Origin: Paenarthrobacter sp. DKR-5
GTDB lineage: Bacteria > Actinomycetota > Actinomycetes > Actinomycetales > Micrococcaceae
DNA length: 64,000 bases
Assembly (NCBI RefSeq): GCF_018531425.1
Contig: NZ_JAHBOI010000002.1
Span: forward strand, 434,001-498,000
Direction of reading: 5' to 3'
A program made the translations under genes and the position numbers. Shown piece by piece: positions 8,166 through 17,987 of the stretch (the first letter of the stretch is position 1; each line of letters opens with the position of its first letter). The notes under the pieces were generated by a model that had not been told where the DNA came from, did no database searches, and saw only the letters and a list, made by a program, of their open reading frames with translations.

Positions 8166-8807
8166 ATGACTGACATCACCATCATTGGCAACGGCAACAT
8201 GGCCCGTGGCATCGCCACCCGCGCCTTGGACGGCAACTTGGGCGTCGAAATCCTGGGACAGGACGCCGCAAAGGCACAGGCCCTCGCCGCCGAACTGGGC
8301 GCAGGTGTCACATCCGGTACCACTGCCCAAGCGCCCAAGGGCAAGATTGTTGTCCTGGCGGTGCCCTTCGATGCCGCGAAGTCCGTCATCACCGCCTACG
8401 GTGACGCCCTCGCCGGGAAGATCCTCGTGGATATCACCAACCCGGTGAACTTCGAGACCTTCGATTCGCTGGTGGTCGAGCCCGGCAACTCGGCGGCCGA
8501 AGAACTCGCCAAGCTTGCCCCCGAGGGCGCAAACGTCGTCAAGGCCTTCAACACCACCTTCGCCGGAACCTTGGTGGCCGGCCAGTCCGCGGGTCAGCCG
8601 CTGGATGTCTTCATCGCGGGTGACGACTCCGACGCCGCGGCGGAGGTTGCCAGCTTCGTCGCCGCAGGCGGCATGCGGCCCCTGGTCGTCGGACCGCTCA
8701 AGCGTTCCCGCGAACTGGAGGGCTTCCAGTTCGTGCTTATGACGATGCAGGCCAACCCGGAGTTCTCCGACTTCAACTGGGACACAGGCCTCCTGGTCAC
8801 AAAGTAA
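8166..8807 (+). CDS. NAD(P)-binding oxidoreductase (F420-dependent NADP reductase-like)
   Basis: About 213 residues with an N-terminal dinucleotide-binding motif IIGNGNMARGIA (GxGxxxxG type, residues about 5-16). It resembles F420H2:NADP oxidoreductase/NpdG-like Rossmann proteins in the predicted dinucleotide-binding family COG2085. Conserved features are VLAVPFDA, DITNPVNF, and VVKAFNTTFAG followed by VFIAGDD. The ATG at 8166 was chosen because GGAAGGAAG-type sequence lies just upstream and the glycine motif follows immediately; an upstream in-frame extension looks non-coding. It appears monocistronic and convergent with the ABC permease (24-bp gap). Whether it uses F420 is not shown here. 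The promoter carries three CTTCA repeats. Confidence 0.82.
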   Translation: MTDITIIGNGNMARGIATRALDGNLGVEILGQDAAKAQALAAELGAGVTSGTTAQAPKGKIVVLAVPFDAAKSVITAYGDALAGKILVDITNPVNFETFDSLVVEPGNSAAEELAKLAPEGANVVKAFNTTFAGTLVAGQSAGQPLDVFIAGDDSDAAAEVASFVAAGGMRPLVVGPLKRSRELEGFQFVLMTMQANPEFSDFNWDTGLLVTK

Positions 8808-8831
8808 GTCCCGTGAGGTAAGTCCCCCGAC

Positions 8832-10424
8832 CTACGCCGCGAGGTCCCGCCGTCGCCAGCCCGCAAAGCCGACAGCCGCGAGCACAGCGGCGACGAAGGT
8901 GAGCCCGAGCAACGGACCGACGCCGCCGGCGTCCACCGGGAGGGCGGGCGAATGCTGGAACGGCGAGAGGTCCATGAGCCACTGCGGAGCGTTCCACAGC
9001 ACGCCGAATTCCCCGAGCGCAATGAACACCGCGAGCAAGCCCCACACCGACGACGCGAGGCGCGGCGCCCAGCCGAACACCGCGAGCACGAGGCTGGTGA
9101 CCACCCATGCGGCCGGCGCCTGCGCCACGGCGGCGAGCGTCACCCTCCAGATCTGGCCCGCATCGTGCAGGGTCGCGGCGGCGCCGATGCCGATGGAAAG
9201 CCCGGCGAGCAGTAACAGCACCGTGACCCCGGCGAGGGCGGCGGCAAAGTGGCTGCCGCCCCACCTGGTCCGGGTCGTCGCGGTGCTCAGCAGGAGTTCG
9301 GTGTGGCCGGAGGCTTCCTCGCTGCGCAGATGCCCTGCCGCTGCGAGTCCGTAGGCAGCGGCGAGGACGCCCATGATGCCGATCTCGGCGGCGAGGAACG
9401 CATCGTTCAGCGCCTGGGCGCCGCCGAGTTTGCGCAGGAGATCCTGGGCGTTGGCGGACGAGAGCAGCCCGGCGGCGTTGCTGGCGAGGGATCCGATGAC
9501 CACCCCGAAGATGACGAAAGCCACCGCCCAGGCCGCGAGTGTCCGGTCCTGCAGCCGGACGGCGAGGTCCCGGACGCCGGAGAGGGCGCCCACCGCCGGC
9601 CCGGGCCGTTCGGCGCGCAGGCCGGCGCCCAGGTCCCGGTGCGCCCTGAGCAGGAAGGCGGCCGGTACCAGGACCACGCACAGTGCCAGCGGCAGCAGCA
9701 GCACCCACCAGCGGTCGCCTTCGAACGCCCTGATTTGCTGGTTCCAGCCGATCGGCGACAGCCAGGACAACGCGGAGGGCCCGGGTTCGGCCAGGTCCCC
9801 GACCGCGCGCAGAGCATAGGTGACGGCCACGACGGCGGACGCCATGCCGATGGCGGCACGGGCGCTGGTGGTCAGCTGGGCGGCAACGCCGGCGACGGCA
9901 CTGAAGGCCATTCCGGTGGCAGCCCAGCCAAGCCCGAATGCGAGTGACCCCTCGGCGGGCAGTCCCCCGGCCGCCAACGTGGCAGCCGTGACCAGGCCCA
10001 GTGTGACGCTGGCACTGAAGCTAATGGCGAGTGCGGCAGCGAGAGGCGCCTGCCGGCCCAACCTGCCGCCGGCCAGCAGCTCAAGCCGGCCGCTCTCCTC
10101 CTCGGAGCGGGTGAGTCGCACCGTGACGAACACCATCAGGACCGCCAGCACGGCGGCCATGAAGGCCGTGTACTTGATCAGCGACAAGGCACCGAGCGAC
10201 GTCGGGTCATAGATGCGCCCGAAGAGAGCCACCAGCGAAGCGGTGGCGTTGACTGCATTGGCGGCCTCGACGCGGCTGGCCGTGTCCGGGTAGAGATCCG
10301 CACCGGCGGAGGCCGTGGTGTAGGTGGTGAGCGCGAAACCGAGGATCCACAGCGGCAGCAGCCAGCGTTCGCGCCGCAGGCCAAGCCGGACCAAGGTTCC
10401 GGCGCCGGCGAAGGTCTCACGCAT
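8832..10424 (-). CDS. ABC exporter permease (polyketide/drug exporter type)
   Basis: About 530 residues, very hydrophobic, with roughly twelve predicted membrane segments in two homologous halves. An N-terminal cytoplasmic RETFAGAG stretch precedes the first span. This matches COG3559-like permeases of ABC-2 type antibiotic exporters rather than the short six-span DrrB type. The ATG at 10424 overlaps the end of the ATPase gene by 8 bases, so the two are translated as a pair. Substrate is unknown; families of this type export polyketides, tetronasin-like ionophores or membrane-active compounds. No biosynthetic cluster lies nearby, so a self-protection or stress-efflux role is more likely than antibiotic production. 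Confidence 0.85.
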   Translation of the reverse strand: MRETFAGAGTLVRLGLRRERWLLPLWILGFALTTYTTASAGADLYPDTASRVEAANAVNATASLVALFGRIYDPTSLGALSLIKYTAFMAAVLAVLMVFVTVRLTRSEEESGRLELLAGGRLGRQAPLAAALAISFSASVTLGLVTAATLAAGGLPAEGSLAFGLGWAATGMAFSAVAGVAAQLTTSARAAIGMASAVVAVTYALRAVGDLAEPGPSALSWLSPIGWNQQIRAFEGDRWWVLLLPLALCVVLVPAAFLLRAHRDLGAGLRAERPGPAVGALSGVRDLAVRLQDRTLAAWAVAFVIFGVVIGSLASNAAGLLSSANAQDLLRKLGGAQALNDAFLAAEIGIMGVLAAAYGLAAAGHLRSEEASGHTELLLSTATTRTRWGGSHFAAALAGVTVLLLLAGLSIGIGAAATLHDAGQIWRVTLAAVAQAPAAWVVTSLVLAVFGWAPRLASSVWGLLAVFIALGEFGVLWNAPQWLMDLSPFQHSPALPVDAGGVGPLLGLTFVAAVLAAVGFAGWRRRDLAA

Positions 10425-11328
10425 TGGCGCGCTCCTGCCCGGGACGCCCGGCACCGTAGTGCCGCAGGAACAGATCCTCCAGAGTCGGGGGCTGGCTGGT
10501 CAGGGAGCTCAGGCCGGCAGCGGTGAGTGCCTTCATGAACGGCGCCAGCCCGGAGGACTCCACCTGCGCGCTGACGCGGTGGTTCACCACGACGACGTCG
10601 TGCACGCCCGGCAACAGGTCAAGGCCTGTCGGCACAGTTCCGACGTCGGCCGTGACGGACGTACGCGTCAGGTGCCGCAGGTCCTCGAGCCTCCCGGTTT
10701 CCACCACGCGGCCGGCGCGGATGATGCTCACCCGGTCGGAGAGCGCCTCGGCCTCGCTGAGAATATGGCTGCTCAACAGCACCGTCCGGCCCTGGTCACG
10801 CAGTTCCCTGACGCAGCCGCGGAAGGCATCCTCCATCAGCGGGTCCAGCCCGCTGGTCGGCTCGTCGAGCAGGAACAGTTCCGCGTCGGTGGCCAGCGCG
10901 GCGACCAGCGCCACCTTCTGCCGGTTGCCCTTGGAGTAGGTGCGCGCCTTCTTCGTGGGATCCAGGTCGAACAAAGCCAGATAGCGCGCCCGGCGCGCCG
11001 GGTCCTGGCCGCCCTGCAGCCGGCCCAGCAGGTCGATCACTTCTCCGCCGGTCAGGTTGGGCCACAACGCCACGTCGCCGGGGACATACGCCAGCCGGCG
11101 GTGCACCGCGGCGACGTCGCGCCACGGATCCATGCCGAGCAGCCGGGCGGAGCCGCCGTCGGCACGCAGCAGCCCCAGCAGCAGCCGCAGGGTGGTGGAC
11201 TTGCCGGCCCCGTTCGGACCGAGGAAGCCGTGCACCTCGCCCTGCTCCACCGTCAGGTCGAGTCCGTCCAGCGCGGTCACGGTCCCGAATCTTTTGCTGA
11301 CCCCGCGCATCTCCACAACGCCCGCCAT
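10417..11328 (-). CDS. ABC exporter ATP-binding protein
   Basis: About 303 residues (starting MAGVVEMRG; alternative ATGs lie 9 and 3 bases upstream). It is a single nucleotide-binding domain of the DrrA/CcmA class: Walker [10 protein letters not shown] at 37-45, a signature in [15 protein letters not shown] (SKGNRQK replaces the textbook LSGGQ, as often seen in drug-exporter ATPases), Walker [14 protein letters not shown], and the H-loop LLSSHIL. The C-terminal ~80 residues form the regulatory extension typical of DrrA-like subunits. It energises the permease encoded by the overlapping downstream gene. About 66 bp separate it from hisF, and no terminator is obvious between them. Confidence 0.9.
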   Translation of the reverse strand: MAGVVEMRGVSKRFGTVTALDGLDLTVEQGEVHGFLGPNGAGKSTTLRLLLGLLRADGGSARLLGMDPWRDVAAVHRRLAYVPGDVALWPNLTGGEVIDLLGRLQGGQDPARRARYLALFDLDPTKKARTYSKGNRQKVALVAALATDAELFLLDEPTSGLDPLMEDAFRGCVRELRDQGRTVLLSSHILSEAEALSDRVSIIRAGRVVETGRLEDLRHLTRTSVTADVGTVPTGLDLLPGVHDVVVVNHRVSAQVESSGLAPFMKALTAAGLSSLTSQPPTLEDLFLRHYGAGRPGQERANA

Positions 11329-11394
11329 GAGCATCAAGATACGCCCGGCGTGCCCGGCGGGACGCGGTACTAGTACCCGAATTTGCCGCTTCGG

Positions 11395-12165
11395 TTAGCG
11401 GACGGGGTAGCCCGCCTCCCGGATGGCCTTCTTGACGTCCGCGATGGCGTCCACGGGTCCGAAGTGGAAGACCGACGCGGCGAGGACGGCGTCCGCGCCG
11501 GCGGCCACCGCGGGCGGGAAGTGCGCCGGCTCGCCGGCACCGCCGGAGGCAATGATGGGGATCTTCACCGCGGCGCGGACTGCACGGATCAGCTCCAGGT
11601 CGAAGCCCTCCCGGGTGCCGTCGGCGTCGATGGAGTTCAGCAGGATCTCCCCCACGCCGCGGTCCGCGGCTTCACGCGCCCAGGCGACGGCGTCGATCCC
11701 GGTGCCGGTGCGGCCGCCGTGCGTCGTGACTTCGAAGCCGGAGGGCGTTCGACCGCCCTGCACCCGGCGGGCATCCACCGAGAGCACCAGCACCTGCGAG
11801 CCGAAGTGCGAGGTGATTTCGTCGATCACCTCGGGCCGGACGACAGCCGCGGTGTTGATGGACGCCTTGTCCGCGCCGTAGCGCAGCAGCTTGTCGACGT
11901 CGGCGACACTGCGGACACCGCCGCCGACGGTGAGCGGGATGAACACTTCCTCCGCGGTGCGGGCCACGACGTCGAACATCGTGTCCCGGTCGCTGGAGGA
12001 CGCCGTGACATCCAGGAACGTCAGTTCATCCGCACCGGCGTTGTCGTAACGGTGAGCCAGTTCCACCGGATCCCCCGCGTCCCGCAGGTCGGCGAAGTTG
12101 ACGCCCTTGACGACGCGGCCGGCGTCGACATCGAGGCAGGGAATGACACGGATCGCGACTGTCAT
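11395..12165 (-). CDS. hisF: Imidazole glycerol phosphate synthase cyclase subunit HisF
   Basis: A 256-residue TIM barrel that joins PRFAR and ammonia to imidazole-glycerol phosphate and AICAR in histidine biosynthesis. The N-terminal [17 protein letters not shown] carries the catalytic aspartate; other landmarks are [19 protein letters not shown] and IIASGGAG. The ATG at 12165 is the conserved HisF start ([12 protein letters not shown]); a longer frame upstream is spurious and overlaps hisG. It is third in a hisE-hisG-hisF run, 31 bp after hisG. The partner glutaminase HisH is not in the window, so the remaining his genes must lie elsewhere. Confidence 0.96.
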   Translation of the reverse strand: MTVAIRVIPCLDVDAGRVVKGVNFADLRDAGDPVELAHRYDNAGADELTFLDVTASSSDRDTMFDVVARTAEEVFIPLTVGGGVRSVADVDKLLRYGADKASINTAAVVRPEVIDEITSHFGSQVLVLSVDARRVQGGRTPSGFEVTTHGGRTGTGIDAVAWAREAADRGVGEILLNSIDADGTREGFDLELIRAVRAAVKIPIIASGGAGEPAHFPPAVAAGADAVLAASVFHFGPVDAIADVKKAIREAGYPVR

Positions 12166-12196
12166 GGTTTGTCCTCTCCCAACAATCCGGCGCCGG

Positions 12197-13042
12197 TCAG
12201 ATCCGGCAGGCGTGGATGCTGCTGACCAGGATCGCGCGCGCCCCGAGGTCGTAGAGCTCGTCCATGATCCGGTTGGTGTCGCGCTTGGGCACCATGGAGC
12301 GCACAGCCACCCAGCCGGAATCACGCAGCGGGGAGATCGTGGGAGATTCCAGCCCCGGCGTCAGGGCGCTGGCCTGCTCGACCAGGTCCTTGCGCACGTC
12401 GTAGTCCATCATCACGTACTGCCGCGCCACCAGCACGCCCTGCAGGCGCCGGATCAGCACCTCAAGCCCTGCCGGCGCCTCGACATTGGCGCGGCCGATC
12501 AGCACAGCCTCCGAGCGCAGGATCGGCTGCCCGAAGATTTCCATGCCGGCGGCCTTGAGGGTGTTGCCGGTCTCGACGACGTCGGCAATCGCGTCGGCGA
12601 CACCGAGCCGGACCGATGACTCGACGGCCCCGTCGAGCCGGACGACCTTCGCGCTGATGCCCAGGCCGGCCAGGTAGTTGCGCAGCAGGCCGTCATAGCT
12701 GGTGGCGATCCGCTTGCCCTCGAGCTGCTGCTCGTCGGCGAAGTTTCCCACCGGTCCGGCGAAGCGGAAAGTGGAGGCCGCAAAGCCCAGCGGCAGCAGT
12801 TCGACGGCGTCCACGTCGGCGTCGAGCAGCAGGTCGCGGCCGGTGATGCCCACGTCCAGCGTGCCGGAGCCCACGTACACGGCGATGTCGCGGGGGCGGA
12901 GGAAGAAGAATTCAATGTCGTTGTCCGGGTCCACCATGACCAGCTCGCGGCTGTCGCGGCGTTGGCGGTAGCCGGCCTCCGAGAGCATGGAGGAGGCGGC
13001 TTCGGACAGGGATCCCTTGTTGGGGACGGCTACTCGCAGCAT
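12197..13042 (-). CDS. hisG: ATP phosphoribosyltransferase, long form (HisG)
   Basis: 281 residues. It catalyses the first, feedback-controlled step of histidine synthesis: condensation of ATP with PRPP to phosphoribosyl-ATP. The N-terminus [16 protein letters not shown] and the phosphate-binding stretch around [16 protein letters not shown] are typical. The length and C-terminal ~75 residues (ending SSIHACRI) match the long-form enzyme, which carries its own ACT-like histidine-binding domain and needs no HisZ. Preceded by hisE (91-bp gap) and followed by hisF (31 bp). It is probably inhibited by histidine through the C-terminal domain, from family knowledge. Confidence 0.96.
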   Translation of the reverse strand: MLRVAVPNKGSLSEAASSMLSEAGYRQRRDSRELVMVDPDNDIEFFFLRPRDIAVYVGSGTLDVGITGRDLLLDADVDAVELLPLGFAASTFRFAGPVGNFADEQQLEGKRIATSYDGLLRNYLAGLGISAKVVRLDGAVESSVRLGVADAIADVVETGNTLKAAGMEIFGQPILRSEAVLIGRANVEAPAGLEVLIRRLQGVLVARQYVMMDYDVRKDLVEQASALTPGLESPTISPLRDSGWVAVRSMVPKRDTNRIMDELYDLGARAILVSSIHACRI

Positions 13043-13133
13043 GAGGGTCTTTCGCTTCTGGGGTGTGTCGGTCTTCGGAGCCGGTTGCGCGCCACGCGGC
13101 GCCCGTCCTGCCGTGGCGGGACGGCGCGCGCGG

Positions 13134-13397
13134 CTACAAATGCTTGTAGACGTCCTGAAGCGTCAGCCCTTTGGCGAGCATCAGCACCTGCAGGTGGTAC
13201 AGAAGCTGGGAGATTTCTTCGGCGGCGGCTTCGTCGGATTCATATTCCGCGGCCATCCAGACCTCAGCGGCCTCTTCGACAACCTTCTTGCCGATGCCGT
13301 GCACCCCGGACTCCAATTCGGCTACGGTGCGGGAGCCTGCCGGCCGGGTGGCGGCTTTCTCGCTCAGTTCGTCGAAAAGGGTCTCGAAGGTCTTCAC
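13134..13397 (-). CDS. hisE: Phosphoribosyl-ATP pyrophosphohydrolase (HisE)
   Basis: An 87-residue all-helical MazG-like hydrolase that converts phosphoribosyl-ATP to phosphoribosyl-AMP, the second step of histidine synthesis. Key residues are the [15 protein letters not shown] metal-binding helix and the [15 protein letters not shown] helix. A GTG at 13397 gives the usual family length (VKTFETLF start). A GTG eight codons upstream (13421) is an alternative and has the better ribosome-binding site, GAGGT about 9 bases before it; nothing comparable precedes 13397. The longer frame further upstream overlaps ribH and is not coding. It is separate from HisI, which is not in the window. Confidence 0.92.
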   Translation of the reverse strand: MKTFETLFDELSEKAATRPAGSRTVAELESGVHGIGKKVVEEAAEVWMAAEYESDEAAAEEISQLLYHLQVLMLAKGLTLQDVYKHL

Positions 13398-13482
13398 AGC
13401 TTCAAGGGTACTGGGTTTCACGGTGATGACCTCATTTGGACCTCCGGCAGCCGGACGCGGCATGGGCAAAGTCACAGCCGGT

Positions 13483-14004
<522 letters not shown>

Positions 14005-14679
14005 TCAGTCAAGGGTGGGGGCCGGGTCGAGCGGGACAATGCCGTCGAGGGTGAGCAGATGGTTCATCCGGTCCCGCTTGGTCAGCAGGTAGCGGACGTT
14101 CTGCTCGCGGGAGGGAACCTCGGTGGGAACCATCTCCACGACCCGGACACCGCCCTGGCCCAGGCGGTCCCGCTTGTCGGGGTTGTTGCTCAGCAGGCGG
14201 ATCTCGGTCAGGCCCATTTCGACCAGGATCTGTGCCGCCGCGTCGTAGGAGCGGCTGTCCACGGGCAGGCCCAGCTGCTCGTTCGCCTCGACAGTGTCCG
14301 CGCCGGCTTCCTGCAAGGCATAGGCGCGAAGCTTGTTGGCCAGGCCGATGCCACGGCCCTCGTGCCCGCGCAGGTACAGCAGCGTGCCGCCGTGCAGCTT
14401 GATCAAGTTCAGGGCATAGGCCAGTTGCTCGCCGCAGTCGCACCGGTAGGAGCCGAAAACATCCCCGGTGAGGCATTCGGAGTGCAGCCGGACAAGCGGC
14501 GCGACGCCGGGCGCCGGCGGGGCAGGCGAGCTGACGCTCATGTGCTCGACGCCGGTCTCCTCGTCGACCCAGGCCTGGCCGATGAAATCGCCGAAAGCGG
14601 TCGGCAGTTGCACGACGGGTCCCGCGCTGACCGGGTGCGGCTGCACCTCGTCGAGGGAGTGTCTCTGGTGCGTAGTCAT
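14005..14679 (-). CDS. ribA: GTP cyclohydrolase II (RibA), stand-alone
   Basis: About 224 residues. It opens GTP to 2,5-diamino-6-ribosylamino-pyrimidinone phosphate, formate and pyrophosphate, the committed step of riboflavin synthesis. The zinc-binding cysteines are in HSECLTGDVFGSYRCDC (Cys69, Cys80, Cys82), and the GTP-binding RGHEGRGIGL follows. The ATG at 14679 is preceded by AGGAGAAG, a strong ribosome-binding site. Many bacteria fuse this domain behind RibB; here the two are separate, with a ribB stop, a 7-bp gap and an independent start in another frame. It sits between ribB and ribH. Confidence 0.95.
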   Translation of the reverse strand: MTTHQRHSLDEVQPHPVSAGPVVQLPTAFGDFIGQAWVDEETGVEHMSVSSPAPPAPGVAPLVRLHSECLTGDVFGSYRCDCGEQLAYALNLIKLHGGTLLYLRGHEGRGIGLANKLRAYALQEAGADTVEANEQLGLPVDSRSYDAAAQILVEMGLTEIRLLSNNPDKRDRLGQGGVRVVEMVPTEVPSREQNVRYLLTKRDRMNHLLTLDGIVPLDPAPTLD

Positions 14680-14686
14680 TCTTCTC

Positions 14687-15331
14687 CTAAGCCAGACGTG
14701 TAGAGGCAGCCGCGGCAGCGTCGGCAGCGGCGACATAGGCCGCCAGGTCCTCGATGGAAATCAGGGGGCATCCGTGTTCGGCCGCGAAGGCGCGAAGCGC
14801 GGGCAGTCGCATCATCTCACCGTCGTCGTGAACGACCTCGGCAATGACACCCACCGGCGCGCAATCCGCCAGCCGGCACAGCTCCACTGCTGCTTCGGTA
14901 TGGCCAGGACGGGTCCGCACACCGCCTTCAACCGCGCGCAGCGGGAAAATATGCCCCGGACGGGTCAGATCCGACGGCGCGGTGCCGGCACCGGCCAGCA
15001 CCCGGGCGGTCAGCGCCCGGTCGCTCGCGCTGATGCCGGTGCTGATGCCGGCCGCCGCGTCGCAGGAAACGGTGTAGGCGGTGCCCTTGGCATCTTCGTT
15101 CACCAGGACCATGGGCGGCAGGCCGAGACGGTCGGCCCGGTCCCCGGTCAGCGGCACGCAGATCACCCCTGAGCTGTACCGGATGGTCCAGCCCATCAGT
15201 GCCGCCGTGGCATGCTCCGCGGCAAAGATGATGTCGCCTTCGTTTTCGCGGTTCTCGTTGTCGACCACCAGGACCGGCCGCCCCTGGGCGATCGCGGCAA
15301 CGGCGTCCTCCACCGGGTCCAGGTCGCTCAT
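14687..15331 (-). CDS. ribB: 3,4-dihydroxy-2-butanone 4-phosphate synthase (RibB)
   Basis: About 214 residues. It converts ribulose 5-phosphate to 3,4-dihydroxy-2-butanone 4-phosphate and formate. Landmarks are [18 protein letters not shown] with the catalytic acidic loop, the FAEHG-like sequence, [30 protein letters not shown], and the [10 protein letters not shown] / GHTEAAVEL pair with metal-binding His and Glu. The ATG overlaps the ribE stop as ATGA. The C-terminus ends in an Ala-rich tail with no RibA domain. The supply of ribulose 5-phosphate links it to rpe, which lies upstream of the same riboswitch region. Confidence 0.95.
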   Translation of the reverse strand: MSDLDPVEDAVAAIAQGRPVLVVDNENRENEGDIIFAAEHATAALMGWTIRYSSGVICVPLTGDRADRLGLPPMVLVNEDAKGTAYTVSCDAAAGISTGISASDRALTARVLAGAGTAPSDLTRPGHIFPLRAVEGGVRTRPGHTEAAVELCRLADCAPVGVIAEVVHDDGEMMRLPALRAFAAEHGCPLISIEDLAAYVAAADAAAAASTRLA

Positions 15332-15951
15332 GCCCGGGCCTCCGGTGCGAAGGCGAGCAGGCGCTCGGTGTATTTGGCGAGCACATCCACCTCGAGGTTC
15401 ACCCGGTCCCCCGTGTTCTTGGTGCCGAGCCCGGTGTCGGCCAGCGTAGTGGGGATCAGCCCGACCTCGAACCACGGCTCGGCTTCCGCCGCGGGGCTGA
15501 CCGCCGTGACGGTCAGGGAGACGCCGTCAACGGCGATCGATCCCTTCTCGGCAATGTAGCGGGCCAGCCGCGGGGGCACCGAGAACCGAAGCCGGTGCCA
15601 GGCTCCCTGGTCCTCGCGCTCGGCCAGCGCGCCGACGCCGTCGACATGGCCCTGGACGACGTGTCCGTCCAGCCGGCCGCCGGCGGGCACACAGCGTTCA
15701 AGGTTCACTGACGCGCCCGGGCCCAGCTCGCCGATGGTCGTGCGCTCGAGGGTCTCGCCCATCACGTCCACCGTGACGCGGCCGTCCTCGATGCTGGTGG
15801 CGGTCAGGCAGACACCGTTGACGGCAAGCGAACCGCCCAGGCCGAGGTCCCGGCTGCTCTCCGGGGCAGTCAGGACCAGCGTGGCGCTGCCGGCGCCGTC
15901 GCGCTCAATCGAGACGACTTCGCCTTGTTCGGCAATGATTCCGGTGAACAT
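15328..15951 (-). CDS. ribE: Riboflavin synthase alpha subunit
   Basis: 207 residues. It dismutates two 6,7-dimethyl-8-ribityllumazine molecules into riboflavin and the diaminopyrimidine. The N-terminal [12 protein letters not shown] and the duplicated lumazine-binding repeats are evident: first repeat VNGVCLTAT...DVMGETL, second repeat VDGVSLTVT...IPTTLADT. The start codon follows directly on the ribD stop, and the stop overlaps the ribB start as ATGA, so the genes are translationally coupled. Trimer formation is expected from the family. Confidence 0.96.
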   Translation of the reverse strand: MFTGIIAEQGEVVSIERDGAGSATLVLTAPESSRDLGLGGSLAVNGVCLTATSIEDGRVTVDVMGETLERTTIGELGPGASVNLERCVPAGGRLDGHVVQGHVDGVGALAEREDQGAWHRLRFSVPPRLARYIAEKGSIAVDGVSLTVTAVSPAAEAEPWFEVGLIPTTLADTGLGTKNTGDRVNLEVDVLAKYTERLLAFAPEARA

Positions 15952-17034
15952 TCAGTGGCCTCCTGTGGCCGAGTCGGATGCGGGCAGTGTCGCGGGTTCA
16001 AGGGCCGCGGGTTCAAGATGGAGCCGGAGGTCCCGGCCGAGGCGGATGGCGGCGCCGCCGCCGGCGTCGTCCCACTCCCAGCGCTGCGCGTCCGAGAGCG
16101 TCCCGACGCCCAGTTCGCTCAGCGCCGGCGTTCCCGAGCCGAGCAGGGTGGGAGCAAGGTAGACGATCAGTTCATCCACGAGGCCCTGCTGCAGGAAAGC
16201 ACCGGCGACCTTGGAACCGCCCTCGACCATGAGGTGGCGCACGCCGGCGTCGAAAAGCGTTGCGAGGGCTTCCCCCGGCTCGCGGGTGCGCAGATGCATG
16301 AAGTTCCCGTCCCCGCGCACGGCGGCTCCGGCCGGGACATCACTCAGGCCCATGACCGCGCGCAGGGGCTGGTGCGCGGCGTCGGTGCCGTCCAGGTTGC
16401 GCGCGGTCAGCCGGGGGTTGTCGATCTCCACCGTGCGGCTGCCGACCAGGATGGCGTCGATGCGGCCGCGCAGCGCGTGGTTGTCAGCGAGGGACTCCGG
16501 GCAGGAAATCCACTGACTGGTTCCATCCTCGGCCGCGATCCTGCTGTCCAAGGTCTGCGCCAGGTGCAGGGTAACGAAGGGACGGCGCCGGCTGACGGCA
16601 TCGAACCAGCGGTTGTTCAGCTTCCGCGCTTCCTCCGCCATCAGGCCCGAACGCACCTCGATGCCCGCGGCGCGCAGCGTGGCGGCGCCGCCGGAGGCGC
16701 GGTCGTGCGGGTCGTCCACCGCGTACACCACCCGCGAAATGCCGGCGTCAATGATGGCCTGCGTGCAGGGTCCTGTCCGTCCGACGTGGTTGCACGGCTC
16801 AAGGGTGACGATGATCGTGGTGCCGGCCAGCTCGGCTCCGGCGGCGAGGGCCCGCGCAATGGCGTCGACCTCGGCATGCGGGGTGCCGGCTCCCCGGTGG
16901 TGGCCGGATGCCAGGACAGATCCCGCGGCGTCAAGGATGACCGATCCGACCAGCGGGTTGGCCCCGCGGACACCGGTGTAGGCGGCCGTCAGGGCGGCGG
17001 CCATCGCGTCCTGCTCGGCGACGCTGAATTCCAC
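15952..17034 (-). CDS. ribD: Bifunctional pyrimidine deaminase/reductase (RibD)
   Basis: About 360 residues. The N-terminal zinc deaminase carries GTPHAEVDAI and EPCNHVGRTGPC (zinc-binding His/Cys and catalytic Glu). The C-terminal NADPH reductase carries RPFVTLHLAQTLDSRIA and HLMVEGGSKVAGAF. Together they catalyse the second and third steps of riboflavin synthesis. A GTG start at 17034 (VEFSVAEQDAM) is preferred: GGAGGGG lies 8 bases upstream and RibD homologues begin at this point. An in-frame ATG 45 bases earlier would place the ribosome-binding site inside the coding region. First gene after the FMN riboswitch. The reductase half uses the deaminase product. Confidence 0.93.
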   Translation of the reverse strand: MEFSVAEQDAMAAALTAAYTGVRGANPLVGSVILDAAGSVLASGHHRGAGTPHAEVDAIARALAAGAELAGTTIIVTLEPCNHVGRTGPCTQAIIDAGISRVVYAVDDPHDRASGGAATLRAAGIEVRSGLMAEEARKLNNRWFDAVSRRRPFVTLHLAQTLDSRIAAEDGTSQWISCPESLADNHALRGRIDAILVGSRTVEIDNPRLTARNLDGTDAAHQPLRAVMGLSDVPAGAAVRGDGNFMHLRTREPGEALATLFDAGVRHLMVEGGSKVAGAFLQQGLVDELIVYLAPTLLGSGTPALSELGVGTLSDAQRWEWDDAGGGAAIRLGRDLRLHLEPAALEPATLPASDSATGGH

Positions 17035-17091
17035 TGTTGCTACCCCTCCTCGAGCCCTGTCGGCTCCGGGGGTCGTCAACGGCCGTCCGTT

Positions 17092-17122
17092 GCGCGCGGC
17101 CGCCTTAGGCGGTGCGCGGCGC
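17092..17122 (-). other. GC-rich hairpin between FMN aptamer and ribD
   Basis: On the minus-strand RNA a strong hairpin forms from GCGCCGCGCACCGCC and GGCGGCCGCGCGC around a UAA loop, with one small internal bulge. It lies downstream of the riboswitch aptamer and about 55 bases before the ribD start. There is no U-run after it, so it is more likely part of a translational or Rho-linked expression platform than an intrinsic terminator. Confidence 0.5.
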
Positions 17123-17135
17123 AGGGCCGGACCGT

Positions 17136-17277
17136 ACGTGCTTCTCCCATCCAGACTTTAACTGTCGGTGCCGGAATTTCACCGGCTCAACCGTCCGAAG
17201 CCACCCCTTGCGGAGTACCTGCGGACGGGTCGCGGACTGTCACCGCCGGTTCGGACTTACACCGACCCCGGAGCACG
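17136..17277 (-). ncRNA. FMN riboswitch (RFN element)
   Basis: The minus strand carries the conserved RFN core. It begins CUCCGGGGUCGGUGUAAGUC, contains GGCGGUGACAGUCCGCGACCC, then GGUUGAGCCGGUGAAAUUCC and ends CCGACAGUUAAAGUCUGGAUGGGAGAAG. These are the invariant segments of the FMN aptamer. It lies about 100 bases upstream of the ribD start and points into ribD-E-B-A-H. Binding of FMN is expected to reduce riboflavin gene expression. Confidence 0.97.
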
Positions 17278-17314
17278 TTGTACAACTTCGATTATGCCAC
17301 GGCGGCACGCCACG

Positions 17315-17980
17315 TCAGGCGAAGGCGGCCGTCGCCGCGGCCCGCAGCGACTCAATCGCCGCCTGCGGGTCCTCAGCGCCGTAGACCGCTGACCCCGCCA
17401 CGAAGACATTTGCGCCGGCTTCGGCAGCGCGGGCAATCGTGTCCTCGCTGATGCCACCGTCCACCTGGATTGCCACCTTGACCCCGGCGTCCTCGACGGC
17501 GCGGCGGGCGCGGCGGATCTTTGGCAGGGTCACGTCCAGGAAGGACTGGCCGCCGAACCCCGGCTCCACCGTCATGATCAGGAGCATGTCCAGTTCCGTG
17601 AGCATGTCCAGGTACGGCTCGACCGGCGTGGCCGGACGCAGGGCCATGCCGGCCTTGGAGCCGCGGGCCCTCAGCTCGCGGGCGAGCTTGATCGGCGCGG
17701 CCGCTGCCTCGACGTGGAAGGTGACGGAAGCCAGGCCGGCGTCCGCAAACGAGGGCGCCCAGCGGTCCGGCTCCGCGATCATCAGATGCGCGTCCAGCGG
17801 CACCGGGCTGACCTGCTGGAGCCGCTGCACCACGGGCAGGCCGATCGTCAGGTTCGGCACAAAGTGGTTGTCCATGACGTCCACATGCACGGCGTCGGCG
17901 TTGGCGATCCGGCCAAGTTCGGCTTCAAGGTTCACGAAATCCGCGGAGAGGATGCTCGGGTTGATGCAGCACTGTGTCAC
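17315..17980 (-). CDS. rpe: Ribulose-phosphate 3-epimerase
   Basis: About 221 residues. A TIM-barrel enzyme that interconverts ribulose 5-phosphate and xylulose 5-phosphate in the pentose phosphate pathway. Conserved motifs are [25 protein letters not shown] (metal-binding histidine and catalytic aspartate), [19 protein letters not shown] and IQVDGGIS. The GTG start at 17980 lies 7 bases after the rsmB stop and gives the normal N-terminus; the longer frame upstream overlaps rsmB. It is upstream of the FMN riboswitch and separated from it by 37 bp. Its substrate is also the RibB substrate. Confidence 0.96.
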   Translation of the reverse strand: MTQCCINPSILSADFVNLEAELGRIANADAVHVDVMDNHFVPNLTIGLPVVQRLQQVSPVPLDAHLMIAEPDRWAPSFADAGLASVTFHVEAAAAPIKLARELRARGSKAGMALRPATPVEPYLDMLTELDMLLIMTVEPGFGGQSFLDVTLPKIRRARRAVEDAGVKVAIQVDGGISEDTIARAAEAGANVFVAGSAVYGAEDPQAAIESLRAAATAAFA

Positions 17981-17987
17981 GGGGGCG

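Noticed and set aside
14005-15331. Frameshifted ribBA fusion
   Set aside because: The two genes are in different frames, but ribA has its own start and strong ribosome-binding site and ribB has a normal end, so they are read as separate genes.
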